Origin: Strigomonas culicis
Taxonomy: Eukaryota > Euglenozoa > Kinetoplastea > Trypanosomatida > Trypanosomatidae
Direction of reading: 5' to 3'
Length of the DNA: 25,367 nucleotides
Assembly (NCBI GenBank): GCA_000482145.1
Contig: AUXH01000260.1
Coordinates: 1-25,367 of the forward strand
Part shown: piece after piece, positions 17,386 to 25,367 of the stretch
How positions within the stretch are numbered: position 1 is the stretch's first letter
How the letters are laid out: each line of letters begins with the position of its first letter
Program-made: the position numbers and the translations under genes
The notes under the pieces: model-generated
The model's database searches: none
What the model was told of the DNA's origin: nothing
What the model saw: the letters and a program-made list of their open reading frames with translations, nothing else

Positions 17386-18144
17386 ATGCGGCGATTGTTC
17401 CCTAGTAGCGGGTGCCTCCGCCGCGCCCCGGCGGCGGCCGGCAGCCTCCTGCTCTTAGACCCCTCCCCCGCTGCCGCGACGACAGAGGAGGGGGGCGCGG
17501 GGGCGCTGCAGACGGCGCGCCGCCACCGCTTCTACCGTCCCCTTGTGAACCAGGGCATCAACCTCTGGCGCTTCCGCATGGGCCGGCTTCACAAGGGCTG
17601 GAACACGTGGGAGTACCGCCACCAGCAGGCGGACCCGCGGCCCTACCCGGAGCCGGCCGTGAACAACTACTACGGCCGCTCGCGCCTGTGGAACCCCATC
17701 GCCGGCAAGATCGGCATCATCAACCGCAAGAGCGAGGACTTCGGCTGGCCGCACGAGCGCCCGCCGCCGACGGGGCTGCGGCGCTCGAGCGAGTTCTTCC
17801 CGCACTTCTTCGACCGCTACTTCCCCGACGTGGAGGTGCGTCTGGTGCTGGATAGCGTCCTCAACCAGGAGACGACGCGGCCGGTGTTCCACATCCCGCA
17901 GGACATGTCCAAGCAGGAGCTCGTGTTGTACCTTAAGAACATGTACCAGATCGACAACGTGGTGCGCATTGGCGTTCGCAACGTGCGCGGGCGGCGCTAC
18001 AAGAACGAGGTGGGCACCATCAAGTCCATGCCGGACTACAAGGTGGCCGTGGTCGAGCTGGACACGCCGGTGTCCATTGAGTTCAAGCAGATCAAGGGGA
18101 CGGAGGATACGCCCGATAACAAGCCGCAGGCCCAGATATCGTAA
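17386..18144 (+). CDS. Mitochondrial large-subunit ribosomal protein uL23m
   Basis: A 252-residue protein of the mitochondrial 54S-type large ribosomal subunit, near the peptide exit tunnel. The N-terminus has Arg2, Arg3 and a Cys/Leu/Arg/Ala-rich stretch like a mitochondrial targeting peptide. A middle part rich in Trp, Arg and Tyr (LWRFRMGRLHKGWNTW, then GRSRLWNPIAGKIGIINRKS) looks like a kinetoplastid-specific rRNA-binding extension. Residues about 145-238 match the L23 fold: VFHIPQDMSKQELVLYLKNM, then IDNVVRIGVRNVRGRRYKNE and YKVAVVELD. The in-frame GTG at 17380 is not used, since nuclear genes start at ATG. The L23 assignment rests on the domain pattern; the rest of the protein is larger than bacterial L23 (about 100 residues), as expected for trypanosomatid mitoribosomes. 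Confidence 0.85.
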   Translation: MRRLFPSSGCLRRAPAAAGSLLLLDPSPAAATTEEGGAGALQTARRHRFYRPLVNQGINLWRFRMGRLHKGWNTWEYRHQQADPRPYPEPAVNNYYGRSRLWNPIAGKIGIINRKSEDFGWPHERPPPTGLRRSSEFFPHFFDRYFPDVEVRLVLDSVLNQETTRPVFHIPQDMSKQELVLYLKNMYQIDNVVRIGVRNVRGRRYKNEVGTIKSMPDYKVAVVELDTPVSIEFKQIKGTEDTPDNKPQAQIS

Positions 18145-18534
18145 GAAAGGGGCGGTCCGTGAAGCCAATGAGAGAAAGAAGGAAAACAAATGTTTTTTTT
18201 TTTTGTATGTGTGTGTATGTATGATTGTTGTCGTTGTGTAAATGCAGATGAAGAAGAACTTGTTACAGTTGTATCTGTGGTTTTGAAAGTAATGTGCAGG
18301 TATCACATACGTGTTTATATATATATATATATAAAAACGTTTTAATCTAAAAAAAAAGCGGCGAAAAAATGGATAACGTCGTTAGGTTGTGTGAACACTC
18401 ACAGAATAGTGCACACGTTTTCTCTGTCATATGAAAATACCGCAGACAGCAACAACTAGATGGAAAAGGTGTGCCTCTTTCTTCCTCGTCATATATCTTC
18501 TTTTTTAATCCACAGAATACGGTTGGAAAAAAAA
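18145..18534. other. Intergenic spacer between uL23m and membrane-protein genes
   Basis: AT-rich, with a T run at 18193-18204, GT-rich sequence, a TA repeat (about 18315-18332), A runs, and the acceptor at 18515. An in-frame ATG at 18460 lies upstream of the acceptor and is not counted as coding. No other gene is seen. Confidence 0.75.
18479..18515 (+). promoter_or_regulatory. Predicted spliced-leader acceptor that decides the start at 18535
   Basis: T/C-rich sequence ending in TTTTTTAATCCACAG has AG at 18514-18515. The mature mRNA would begin just after it, with a 19-base 5' UTR, so the ATG at 18460 would be removed and 18535 is the first available ATG. Confidence 0.7.
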
Positions 18535-19398
18535 ATGGTGAACAAGACGCGGCTCTTGAGGACGCTCGTCCTCTACGCCTGTTTCATGCTCGCCGCCAGT
18601 GGTGTCTTGTTCACGCGGAGCTGGTCTCGCTACCAACGCCTGGCCCACAGCCCCGCGCCACCGCAGGAGGCGAGCCGCGACGACGAGGACGCGCTGAGCT
18701 CCTACGTCGGCTGGAGCGAGATGCTGCTGGTGCTGCCCTTCCTCCTCCTCTACGCACTGGCTGTCTGCCTGCTGGCCACGGCGCCCTTCCCGGCCGCCGG
18801 GACGTCCGGCGTGGATCGCTACAACCGCCGCGCCTTCGGCGCCGCCTGCGTCGTTGTCGTGTCCTTTCTGTTTCTCATCGTCACGCTCAGCTTCTCGCTG
18901 CAGCACAAGCTGGAGCACCACATGCACATGGGCGAGGACCAGTACCGCCGCGATCAGGCGGCCGCCGCGGCAGCGCGGGGTGCGGAGGGGGGGGAGGACG
19001 AGGCGCAGTGCGCCGCTGATGCCGCACTGCCGTGGACGCAGATCGTGCTGTCTTCCTTCGACGCGCTCTTTGAGCTCTTCACCACGGTGCTGTTCGACCG
19101 CGCCTCAGAGCGCGACAACCCGTGGGTGGACCCGGGGCAGGGCGCCTTCCACCACTTCGCCAGCCTGCAGCGCGCGGAGGTGGTCGCGCTGCACCTCGCG
19201 GGGCTCCTCTTCAGCCTCTATTGCCTCCTCGCCTTCGACGTGTCGGAGGTGCCGCCGCCGCCGGAGCGGCGCGACAACCCGGGGCTGACGATGGACTCGC
19301 TGAAGCAGCTCGGCGCTGGCACGCGAGTCACGCGCGATACGAAGGCAGAGCTGCTGCAGGGAGAGGAGATGGAGAAGAAGAAGAAAAAGAAGCAGTGA
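18535..19398 (+). CDS. Putative four-helix membrane protein
   Basis: A 287-residue protein of unknown function with four hydrophobic helices: about residues 6-24, 63-85 (MLLVLPFLLLYALAVCLLAT), 102-122 (GAACVVVVSFLFLIVTLSFS) and 216-236. Between helices 3 and 4 is an Ala/Gly/Glu-rich loop with a His-rich start (LEHHMHMGEDQ). The Lys-rich C-terminus ends KKKQ, so lysines sit at -3 and -4, the pattern of a di-lysine ER-retrieval signal; if the tail faces the cytosol the protein could reside in the ER. The longer in-frame start at 18460 would add 25 residues, but it lies before the predicted splice acceptor. The first helix near the start could act as a signal anchor. I recognise no family. Confidence 0.8.
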   Translation: MVNKTRLLRTLVLYACFMLAASGVLFTRSWSRYQRLAHSPAPPQEASRDDEDALSSYVGWSEMLLVLPFLLLYALAVCLLATAPFPAAGTSGVDRYNRRAFGAACVVVVSFLFLIVTLSFSLQHKLEHHMHMGEDQYRRDQAAAAAARGAEGGEDEAQCAADAALPWTQIVLSSFDALFELFTTVLFDRASERDNPWVDPGQGAFHHFASLQRAEVVALHLAGLLFSLYCLLAFDVSEVPPPPERRDNPGLTMDSLKQLGAGTRVTRDTKAELLQGEEMEKKKKKKQ

Positions 19399-19820
19399 AA
19401 CACAAAGAAAAAAAAACTAGAGTTTTTTTTTGTTGTTGTTGCCAGCTTTGAGCGCTGCGCTGTCTGCGCTTGACGTGCGCTCTCTCTTTCTCTCTCCGTT
19501 AACATTATCATTATGTTTCTTACATTTATATGGAATAACGGTATCGTAATTGCACGGTTAAAGTAAACAAAAAAAAAGGAAATACAGTGCATTGAAAAGG
19601 GATCTGCATCAAGGACACCATGGCAGTGCAACGTGTTATGGTTATTAGTTGAGCCCTCTAACATGGATGTTTTTGTTGATGTTGCTGTTTTGCATAAATC
19701 AGTATTCTCTCTCTCTCTCGCTCTCTCTCTTTATCTCTTCCCTCTTCGAACTCTTCTTCTTATTGTCTTACACGTCCATTCAGGTTTTTCTTTATATATT
19801 TTTTTCACTTCACTCCCACC
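19399..19820. other. Intergenic spacer between membrane-protein and cyclophilin genes
   Basis: A/T homopolymers and CT tracts; a short CT stretch near 19481-19498 and the long cyclophilin acceptor tract at 19703-19783. No gene is seen. Confidence 0.8.
19703..19783 (+). promoter_or_regulatory. Strong spliced-leader acceptor for cyclophilin A
   Basis: About 80 bases of pyrimidine-rich sequence without a single AG (19703-19780) end at AG 19782-19783. The 5' UTR is 37 bases with no other ATG. It is the longest AG-free acceptor tract in the window, fitting a highly expressed gene. Confidence 0.8.
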
Positions 19821-20354
19821 ATGTCCTACAAGCCTTTCCACCCCACAGTCCCCACCAACCCTAAGGTGTACTTCGACGTCACCATCGGCGGAGCCCCCGC
19901 CGGCCGCGTCACCTTCGAGCTCTTCAAGGATGCCGCGCCCAAGACGGCTGAGAACTTCCGCGCGCTCTGCACGGGTGAGAAGGGGTTCGGCTACGCCGGC
20001 TCTCCCTTCCACCGCGTGATCACCGGCTTCATGTGCCAGGGCGGCGACTTCACCAACCGCAACGGCACCGGCGGCAAGTCCATCTACGGCAACAAGTTCG
20101 AGGATGAGACCTTCAGCGGCAAGGCCGGCAAACACTTCGGCCGCGGCACTCTCTCCATGGCCAACGCTGGCCCCAACACGAACGGCTCGCAGTTCTTCGT
20201 CTGCGTCGCCCCCACCGACTGGCTCAACGGCAAGCACGTCGTCTTCGGCCAGGTCCTCGAGGGCTACGACGTCGTTGAGAAGATGGAGGCGGTTGGCTCC
20301 AGCAGCGGCGCGACCAAGAAGCCCGTCCTCATCGCGGCCAGCGGCCAGCTATAA
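19821..20354 (+). CDS. CYPA: Cyclophilin A, peptidyl-prolyl cis-trans isomerase
   Basis: A 177-residue single-domain cytosolic cyclophilin that isomerises Xaa-Pro bonds and binds cyclosporin A. Active-site residues by comparison with human CypA are all present: Arg65 in FHRVI, Phe70 and Gln73 in GFMCQGGDF, the [14 protein letters not shown] segment, Trp134 in [11 protein letters not shown] (the cyclosporin-sensitive tryptophan), and the following His139. The first 16 residues extend beyond the human protein, as in Leishmania CyPA. No signal peptide is seen and the C-terminus is not an ER retention signal. Codons are extremely C-biased at third positions, typical of an abundant protein. From memory, the L. 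major counterpart is on chromosome 25 near gamma-tubulin. Confidence 0.97.
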   Translation: MSYKPFHPTVPTNPKVYFDVTIGGAPAGRVTFELFKDAAPKTAENFRALCTGEKGFGYAGSPFHRVITGFMCQGGDFTNRNGTGGKSIYGNKFEDETFSGKAGKHFGRGTLSMANAGPNTNGSQFFVCVAPTDWLNGKHVVFGQVLEGYDVVEKMEAVGSSSGATKKPVLIAASGQL

Positions 20355-21120
20355 ACGGCACACCCCGACAAGATCACCACCGTAACCGAAAAGCTTCGAG
20401 CGAAGGTGAATAACGTGTATAGTGTTCTCTCCCTCTGATGAACACTAAACAAAAAAAAAAATATGCGAAAAAAAAATATTATCATACATATATTTGTGAC
20501 CTGTTTTTATGGCTCACTTTTTCGTCGGCGGTTTTTTTTTATTTTTTTACTTTTACCATCACTGCCTTTTTTTTTTCTTTTGACGCTGAAACACACGTTT
20601 AAAAAAAAAAAATGGAGAGCGTAAAGGAAAAGTACGAAAATAGAAAATGGACATTCCGACAATGGAAAAAGAGAAAAATGTCCAATAAAGCAAAACAAGA
20701 CAAAAAAATGTTCTTTTTTCTTTTCTGGAATTGAAGAAAAAAAAGAGCCTCACTTTTTCCTTCTGTTGAGTGTTTACATGGCAATGAGAACATCATGAAT
20801 AAACAGTTTTTTTGTGTGTATGATGGTTCACGGTACTCTTGTTTACAGCTCTTTCCCTCTCTCGCTCTCTCTCTCTTCATCTCCCCCTTATCGTATTGTC
20901 TTTCTTTTTTTTTGTAAAGGAGTTTCGCAAAGAAATTCATTTTTTTTTCTTGTGACAACCGAACTCTTTTTTTTTCTGTTCTCAAATCAGAACTCAACAT
21001 CGCATAGATTACAGTTTACTTCACTTTTTTGGTATTCTCTTTTTTTCAATCTTGTTTTTCTTTTTGTTTCCTCTCTATTTACATAGTTAGTTATATATAG
21101 AACGGTTTTATCCATACCTG
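20355..21120. other. Intergenic spacer between cyclophilin and SLBP-like genes
   Basis: 766 bases, AT-rich, with many A8-A12 and T8-T10 runs, an A12-TGG motif at 20601-20615, a CT repeat at about 20851-20876, and T-rich sequence before the acceptor at 21086. Most is probably the cyclophilin 3' UTR. No gene is seen. Confidence 0.8.
21013..21086 (+). promoter_or_regulatory. Predicted spliced-leader acceptor for the SLBP-like gene
   Basis: A T-rich tract of about 65 bases without AG ends at AG 21085-21086. The 34-base 5' UTR contains no ATG before 21121. Confidence 0.7.
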
Positions 21121-23091
21121 ATGGCGGACATTACTTTCACCCCTCAGCAAGACCGCTTCGGCCACGCGGACACGCGCACCGGGGCCGACGGCAGCAGCGC
21201 CGGTGGCAGGACCCTCCCGCACCCCTACGAGCGCGACATGTGCCTCTCCGCCTCCAAGCCGTACCCCCACAGCCAACAGAAGTACCCCAAGGGCTCTCAG
21301 GCCGCCAGCAAGACACCCTACCGCAAGGGGGCGTCCAACCACATCAGCACCGCCGCCGTCAACCTTGGGAGCGGCGGCGACCAGCGGTTTGATGCGATGA
21401 ACCCCAGTCCTTATACAAATAACAATAATACATCCTTCAACTCCCCGGACACGAGCGCGAAGACGCGCGCGGGCGCGAAGAGCCAGGCGCGGCCGGGCAC
21501 CGCCACGAGCCCGCTGCAGCACAACACGGACCGCCGCCGCGCGCAGCGGGAGAAGCAGATCTCCTTCGGCTACGCGACGGAGGGCTACCGCAACATGACA
21601 CGGCTCGTGGAGCACGACCCGCTGCTGCGCTGCGGCGCGGTGCTGCCGCTGTCGCCGCCGCCGCTCGTGCAGGGCAGCAAGCGCATCTGGGACCTGCAGC
21701 TGCGCAAGTGGCGGCGCGCGCTGCACATGTTCGACAGCGTGTTCATCGACGGCGAGGACCCGGCCGCGGAGCGGCGCCACGTCATCGAGGCGCAGCGGCG
21801 GCAGTGGGTGAGCGAGGCCTTCGCGGACCTGCCCAAGGCGTCGCGCGTGCAGCGCAGCATGGCGGTGCTGCTCGCCGCGCGCGCGTCGCCGATGGTGCCG
21901 CAGCGCCTGCCGGTCGAGGAGGACCTCGTGCGGGTGCTGCGCTCTCTCGACCACTACGAGCCGGTCGCGAACGTGGTGCCGCAGGCGGTATCCTCACTCA
22001 CGAAGGGGACCGACATCAGCCCCCTGGCCGCCGGCATCAAGATCCACATCGCGCCCTCCTCCGCCGTCCTCAAGAAGCAGCAGCAGCAGACGGCCGCGAG
22101 CCCTCCCATGAGCTTCACGCCCTACGCGCACAACAAGCACTGCGCGAGCGGCGGCTCCCCCGCGCCGCACCCACCGGCCGAGGACGGCGCGGCCACCGCC
22201 GCCTTCCGCTCCCCGGCCGTGCGTCTCACCTTTTCCGCCTCCGTGCCCAACGCGGCCGCCGCCGCGGACGACAACGCCCACACCCCCGCCGCAGCGCACG
22301 GCCCGGCGGCGCTGGCCACGCCCTCGCGCGCGCGCGCGACGCCGCCGCCGCCGCCGCACTTCCACCAGCCGCACTTCCAGCCGCCGCCGCAGGCCACGTA
22401 CGTGGACCCGGTGGCGACCGCCGCCGCCACCGCCGCCGCGCAGGCGGCCGCCGCCGCACTCGCCGCGTCGCCCTACGCGCTGTACTGCCACGGCGTGCAT
22501 GCCACCCGCGCGGGGCTGCCGGCGGCCCACGCGCCGTACCACGAGGCGCCGCTGCCGCCGCCGCCGCCGCCGCACTTCCTGGCGGAGTCCCTCCTCTACT
22601 ACCAGACCTACCAACCCCAACCCCAGCCGCAGCAGCAGCGGTGCGGTGCCTTCTCGCCCGGCGCCACCGCGGCGAAGACGCCCGCGACCATTCCGCGCTT
22701 CGTGACGCGGCTGTCGGGCCCTGGCGCGGGGTCGACCAGCCCGGCGCCGCACCACCTGCGCGACTCGACGTGCACGGCCACGGGATCGCCGGCGGCGCAG
22801 CCGGTGCGCCTCGCCGTCCCGCGCATCCTCTCCGAGTCGGAGAAGCAGCACATCACGGCCAGCTGCAGCGCCGCGCAGCACCACGGCGGCAGCAGCACCC
22901 ACAGCCAGCCGCAGGTCCTCCTGGGGGAGAGCAGCCAGCACGGCGCCGCGCGGGAGGCCGCCGGGCACGACCGTGGGATGGGGGAGGCGATGGAGAAGGA
23001 ATCGTCCATAATGATGCCGCAGCGCGTTTTGTTCAACGATGCGGAGGAGGAAGAGGGTGCCCCCACGTCCAGTGCTGTCGCGAAGGAGTAA
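21121..23091 (+). CDS. Histone-mRNA stem-loop-binding protein (SLBP)-like protein
   Basis: A 656-residue protein with one recognisable domain at about residues 138-206. QREKQISFGYATEGYRNM (142-159) parallels the QKQ-[IN]-YGKNT-x-x-Y start of the SLBP RNA-binding domain, and GSKRIWDLQLRKWRRALHMF (185-204) parallels its SRRSWDxQIKxWKxALHxWD end. Between them, LPLSPPPL (175-182) lines up with the TPNK region: Ser178-Pro179 keep a phosphorylatable Ser/Thr-Pro, but Asn and Lys are replaced by Pro. The lysine of YGKNT is Tyr151. In animals SLBP binds the 3' stem-loop of replication-dependent histone mRNAs. Trypanosomatid histone mRNAs are polyadenylated, so the target here is uncertain. The remainder is low complexity (Ala, Pro, His, Gln) with Pro runs. 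Comparison with human SLBP is from memory. Confidence 0.8.
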   Translation: MADITFTPQQDRFGHADTRTGADGSSAGGRTLPHPYERDMCLSASKPYPHSQQKYPKGSQAASKTPYRKGASNHISTAAVNLGSGGDQRFDAMNPSPYTNNNNTSFNSPDTSAKTRAGAKSQARPGTATSPLQHNTDRRRAQREKQISFGYATEGYRNMTRLVEHDPLLRCGAVLPLSPPPLVQGSKRIWDLQLRKWRRALHMFDSVFIDGEDPAAERRHVIEAQRRQWVSEAFADLPKASRVQRSMAVLLAARASPMVPQRLPVEEDLVRVLRSLDHYEPVANVVPQAVSSLTKGTDISPLAAGIKIHIAPSSAVLKKQQQQTAASPPMSFTPYAHNKHCASGGSPAPHPPAEDGAATAAFRSPAVRLTFSASVPNAAAAADDNAHTPAAAHGPAALATPSRARATPPPPPHFHQPHFQPPPQATYVDPVATAAATAAAQAAAAALAASPYALYCHGVHATRAGLPAAHAPYHEAPLPPPPPPHFLAESLLYYQTYQPQPQPQQQRCGAFSPGATAAKTPATIPRFVTRLSGPGAGSTSPAPHHLRDSTCTATGSPAAQPVRLAVPRILSESEKQHITASCSAAQHHGGSSTHSQPQVLLGESSQHGAAREAAGHDRGMGEAMEKESSIMMPQRVLFNDAEEEEGAPTSSAVAKE

Positions 23092-24005
23092 ATAAATAGA
23101 GAAGAAGGAGGAAAAGAGAGAATATGTTCTCACATTATTCTCTTTCGTTCTACCTTGTATCACGCATAGATTCTTTTTTTTTTTTTGGTGTCCTCACTGT
23201 TGTCATGTTATTTGTTTTTGTTTTCATCTGCATAAACTCCAAAGATGTATATATTTTCTTCATTTTTCAGGCCACACTCGTCCTATTTAGAATTAGAATC
23301 ACGCACACACACTCATACAAAAGGGGCTTTCCCTTTTCAGGTCTATGGACAGAGTAAAGCTGAAAACGAAAAGAATACATTTGTATCTTAGATTCACTTC
23401 TTAATATGTTTACATATTGAACTTAAAAGGCTCTTTTCTCTTCATTTTTTTTTCTAAGGCGGAAAGGAAATAAATATATAAAACACGACTTAGACAATAG
23501 AACATATATTTCCTTTTTTAAAAGGTATCCAATGATAGAAGTAAAGAAAAAAAAGGAAGTAAGATGTATATGGAATGAAGAGAAATGATTACATACATGT
23601 CCTCTTTCTTTTTATTATAATTATAATAGCCATGTTTTTTTTTAACTTCTTTTTTTCGGGTTGTCCCGCAGTTGAAATCATTAACGGTCATTTATTGATG
23701 ACGATCCTAACACAAATGCTAAACTAGATGTTGTGTGAGAATGTCTACACATGCCACGCATGGGATGGAGACCGCGCGGCATCAGCATCACAATAATAAA
23801 AGTAATAGCAAGATGAGAATTAAAAAAAAAACTATCTGTGTCTCTCCCTCTCTACGCTCTTTCTTTTTTCACATTTCAATCGACACTTGTCAAGAACAAA
23901 AACGTACAACAACAACACGGGGGGGAAAAAAGCGATCCGAACTGGTTACGCTCACCTTTCGCAATTGATATCCCCATATAGATCTACTACGATAGAGGCA
24001 CCTCG
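23092..24005. other. Intergenic spacer between SLBP-like gene and hypothetical gene
   Basis: 914 bases of AT-rich sequence with T runs (23173-23186 and about 23636-23643), TAA-rich segments, and the acceptor tract ending at 23894. No frame has coding character and no RNA gene was recognised. Probably a long 3' UTR. Confidence 0.75.
23832..23894 (+). promoter_or_regulatory. Predicted spliced-leader acceptor for the gene at 24006
   Basis: A pyrimidine-rich tract (23833-23870) continues AG-free to AG at 23893-23894. It gives a 111-base 5' UTR without an ATG before 24006. Confidence 0.65.
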
Positions 24006-25139
24006 ATGGACCCTACACGGTCCGCCTCGCCGCCGCTAGCCCAGGAGGCCCTCCACACACCGCCGCCAGAGGAGGCGTCGGCCGCGCCCGGCACGCCGCC
24101 GCTGCCCTCCCCGAGCTGCACTTCGCCCTGGACGCGGCGGGGGAAGGTCGTGCGCGCGCGCACGGTCGACGTGGCGGGCGGCGCCGATACGGCGGCCGCG
24201 GAGGACCCGCCGCTCCCCGCCAGCAGCCCCCGCCCCCCGTCGCCGCCGCCGCCGGCGCCCGTCAAGCTAGAGGTCGACCGCGACGCGGAGGAGGTGCAGC
24301 GTCCGCCGCACCGCAAGGGCCGGCCGAGCGACCCCGCGCACAGCGGCGGCGCGGACTGCACAGCGGCGGAGGAGGCCGCGCAGTACTACGACGACAGGGC
24401 GCGGCAGGAGGTGCAGCTGCTGCAGCACACACTGCTGAGTCTGTTCCCGCCGGCGATCCGCGGGCCCGCCGCCGACCGCGCGGCGCTCTACCAGACGCAG
24501 GAGGGGTGCGTGCGGCTGCTGGAGCTGCTGTCGCAGGACGCGCCCTACGTGCACGGGGCGTGGCGCCGCTACCACGCGGAGGGCCAGCTGCGTCGCGATA
24601 TGCTGGAGCGCCACCGCCGCCGGCGCACCGCCGCAACGGCGGCCTCCGCGTCGTCCTTCACGCGCCGCGCGCACCACGCCCAGCACCTGCCGTGCACCAT
24701 GGCGGCCGCCCCGGCGGAGCGGCCGCCGTCGGAGGCGATCGAGTTCGTGCTGCCCTACACCGCCGAGGAGGGGGAGGCGGAGGCGGACGGCGATGTGGGC
24801 GAGGCGGAGGTACCGCTGCCACACGAGGTGGCCGGGCCGCACGCGGGCGGGGCCGTCAAGAAGGGCGCCGCCAAGGCGCGGGGAGGCAGCAGCACCAGCA
24901 AGGGCAAGACGGAGACCCCGCCGCCGCCGCTGCCGCTGCCACCGGCGCCACGGGCCGCCTTCCGGCACGTGGCCGTGCAGCTGACGGACATCCTGACGCC
25001 GGCGGAGCAGGCGGCGTACGCCAAGCACGCGCTGAGCTCCGGCAAGCTGCGCGCCGAGTGCGTGGAGCCCTTCCAGAAGCTGACGCGGAGCACGAAGCGG
25101 GTGCGCGAGGAGGTCGAGGAGGAGCTCTTTCTCGTGTAG
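24006..25139 (+). CDS. Hypothetical protein, conserved-looking helical blocks
   Basis: A 377-residue protein I do not recognise. Residues 1-120 are Pro/Ala/Ser-rich and probably disordered. Residues about 125-210 look helical (AQYYDDRARQEVQLLQHTLL, LYQTQEGCVRLLELLSQDAP, then RRYHAEGQLRRDMLERHRRRR). Residues 210-315 are low complexity again, with acidic, Gly/Lys-rich and Pro-rich stretches. Residues 318-377 form a second ordered block (FRHVAVQLTDILTPAEQAAY, SSGKLRAECVEPFQKLT) with an acidic end, EEVEEELFLV. There is no signal peptide, membrane helix or catalytic motif. It ends 179 bases before the gamma-tubulin start. The unbroken frame and GC-rich codon bias support a real gene. Confidence 0.8.
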   Translation: MDPTRSASPPLAQEALHTPPPEEASAAPGTPPLPSPSCTSPWTRRGKVVRARTVDVAGGADTAAAEDPPLPASSPRPPSPPPPAPVKLEVDRDAEEVQRPPHRKGRPSDPAHSGGADCTAAEEAAQYYDDRARQEVQLLQHTLLSLFPPAIRGPAADRAALYQTQEGCVRLLELLSQDAPYVHGAWRRYHAEGQLRRDMLERHRRRRTAATAASASSFTRRAHHAQHLPCTMAAAPAERPPSEAIEFVLPYTAEEGEAEADGDVGEAEVPLPHEVAGPHAGGAVKKGAAKARGGSSTSKGKTETPPPPLPLPPAPRAAFRHVAVQLTDILTPAEQAAYAKHALSSGKLRAECVEPFQKLTRSTKRVREEVEEELFLV

Positions 25140-25278
25140 TGCGGACGATGAGAAGCGCATCCGTGCAGCTGTCCAATATGCTTACCGAAAAAAATAAAGA
25201 ATAAAAGAATACTGTTAATAATACACGGTAAAAAGAACATTGTGAGACGCATTGTCTCTGTAATAAGTATGCGTGATG

Positions 25279-25306
25279 CTTTCTCTCTCTCTCTCTCTCT
25301 CGACAG
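25279..25306 (+). promoter_or_regulatory. Predicted spliced-leader acceptor for gamma-tubulin
   Basis: A TC repeat (25280-25301) is followed by GACAG with AG at 25305-25306. The resulting 5' UTR is only about 12 bases beyond the spliced leader. Confidence 0.65.
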
Positions 25307-25318
25307 AGATAGTCAGCA

Positions 25319-25367
25319 ATGCCACGTGAGATTATCACGCTGCAGACCGGTCAGTGCGGCAATCAGG
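25319..25367 (+). CDS. Gamma-tubulin, N-terminal fragment (cut by window end)
   Basis: The first 16 codons, MPREIITLQTGQCGNQ, match the invariant gamma-tubulin start MPREIITLQxGQCGNQ; beta-tubulin begins MREIVxxQ, so the extra Pro and the sequence point to gamma. GQCGNQ is the N-terminal GTP-binding segment shared by tubulins. The protein nucleates microtubules at basal bodies and the subpellicular array. The rest lies outside the window. Confidence 0.9.
   Translation, partial: MPREIITLQTGQCGNQ

Noticed and set aside
18460..18534. 25-residue N-terminal extension of the membrane protein
   Set aside because: Its ATG lies upstream of the AG at 18515 and would be removed by trans-splicing.

Overview
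The window looks like nuclear DNA of a trypanosomatid, most likely a member of the Leishmaniinae (Leishmania and relatives). All ten complete protein genes lie head to tail on the + strand and none shows an intron. Coding regions are very GC-rich. The spacers are AT-rich, full of A/T homopolymers and CT tracts. Upstream of every gene is a pyrimidine tract followed by an AG, the signal for spliced-leader trans-splicing. This is one stretch of a polycistronic transcription unit with no strand switch. Cyclophilin A followed a few genes later by gamma-tubulin recalls Leishmania chromosome 25; that synteny is from memory and was not checked.

Layout: 1-1028 is spacer. 1029-3005 and 3367-6207 are two large, low-complexity proteins of unknown function; the second has a 7-codon upstream ORF whose stop touches its ATG. 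6208-8733 is an unusually long gene-poor stretch with an extra splice-acceptor-like signal. 8734-11682 is an SLC9B/NHA-type cation/proton antiporter with a very long N-terminal extension and a changed ion-site motif. 12408-13202 is the KEOPS kinase Bud32. 13566-17045 is a leucine-rich-repeat plus coiled-coil protein, probably cytoskeletal. 17386-18144 is mitochondrial ribosomal protein uL23m. 18535-19398 is a four-helix membrane protein. 19821-20354 is cyclophilin A. 21121-23091 carries a divergent histone-mRNA stem-loop-binding (SLBP) RNA-binding domain. 24006-25139 is a kinetoplastid-type hypothetical protein. 25319-25367 is the first 16 codons of gamma-tubulin, cut by the window end.

The genes do not form a functional operon. 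As usual in trypanosomatids they are co-transcribed but functionally mixed (tRNA t6A modification, mitochondrial translation, ion transport, protein folding, RNA binding, microtubule nucleation), so control is expected after transcription. Starts were chosen as the first ATG after the predicted splice acceptor. This changes two starts from the longest reading frame (17386 instead of a GTG at 17380, and 18535 instead of 18460). In gene 2 a short uORF precedes the chosen ATG. No tRNA, rRNA, transposon or CRISPR was seen. The most interesting points are the substituted ion-binding aspartate in the antiporter, the SLBP domain without a TPNK motif, the abutting uORF, and the 2.5-kb spacer with an orphan acceptor.
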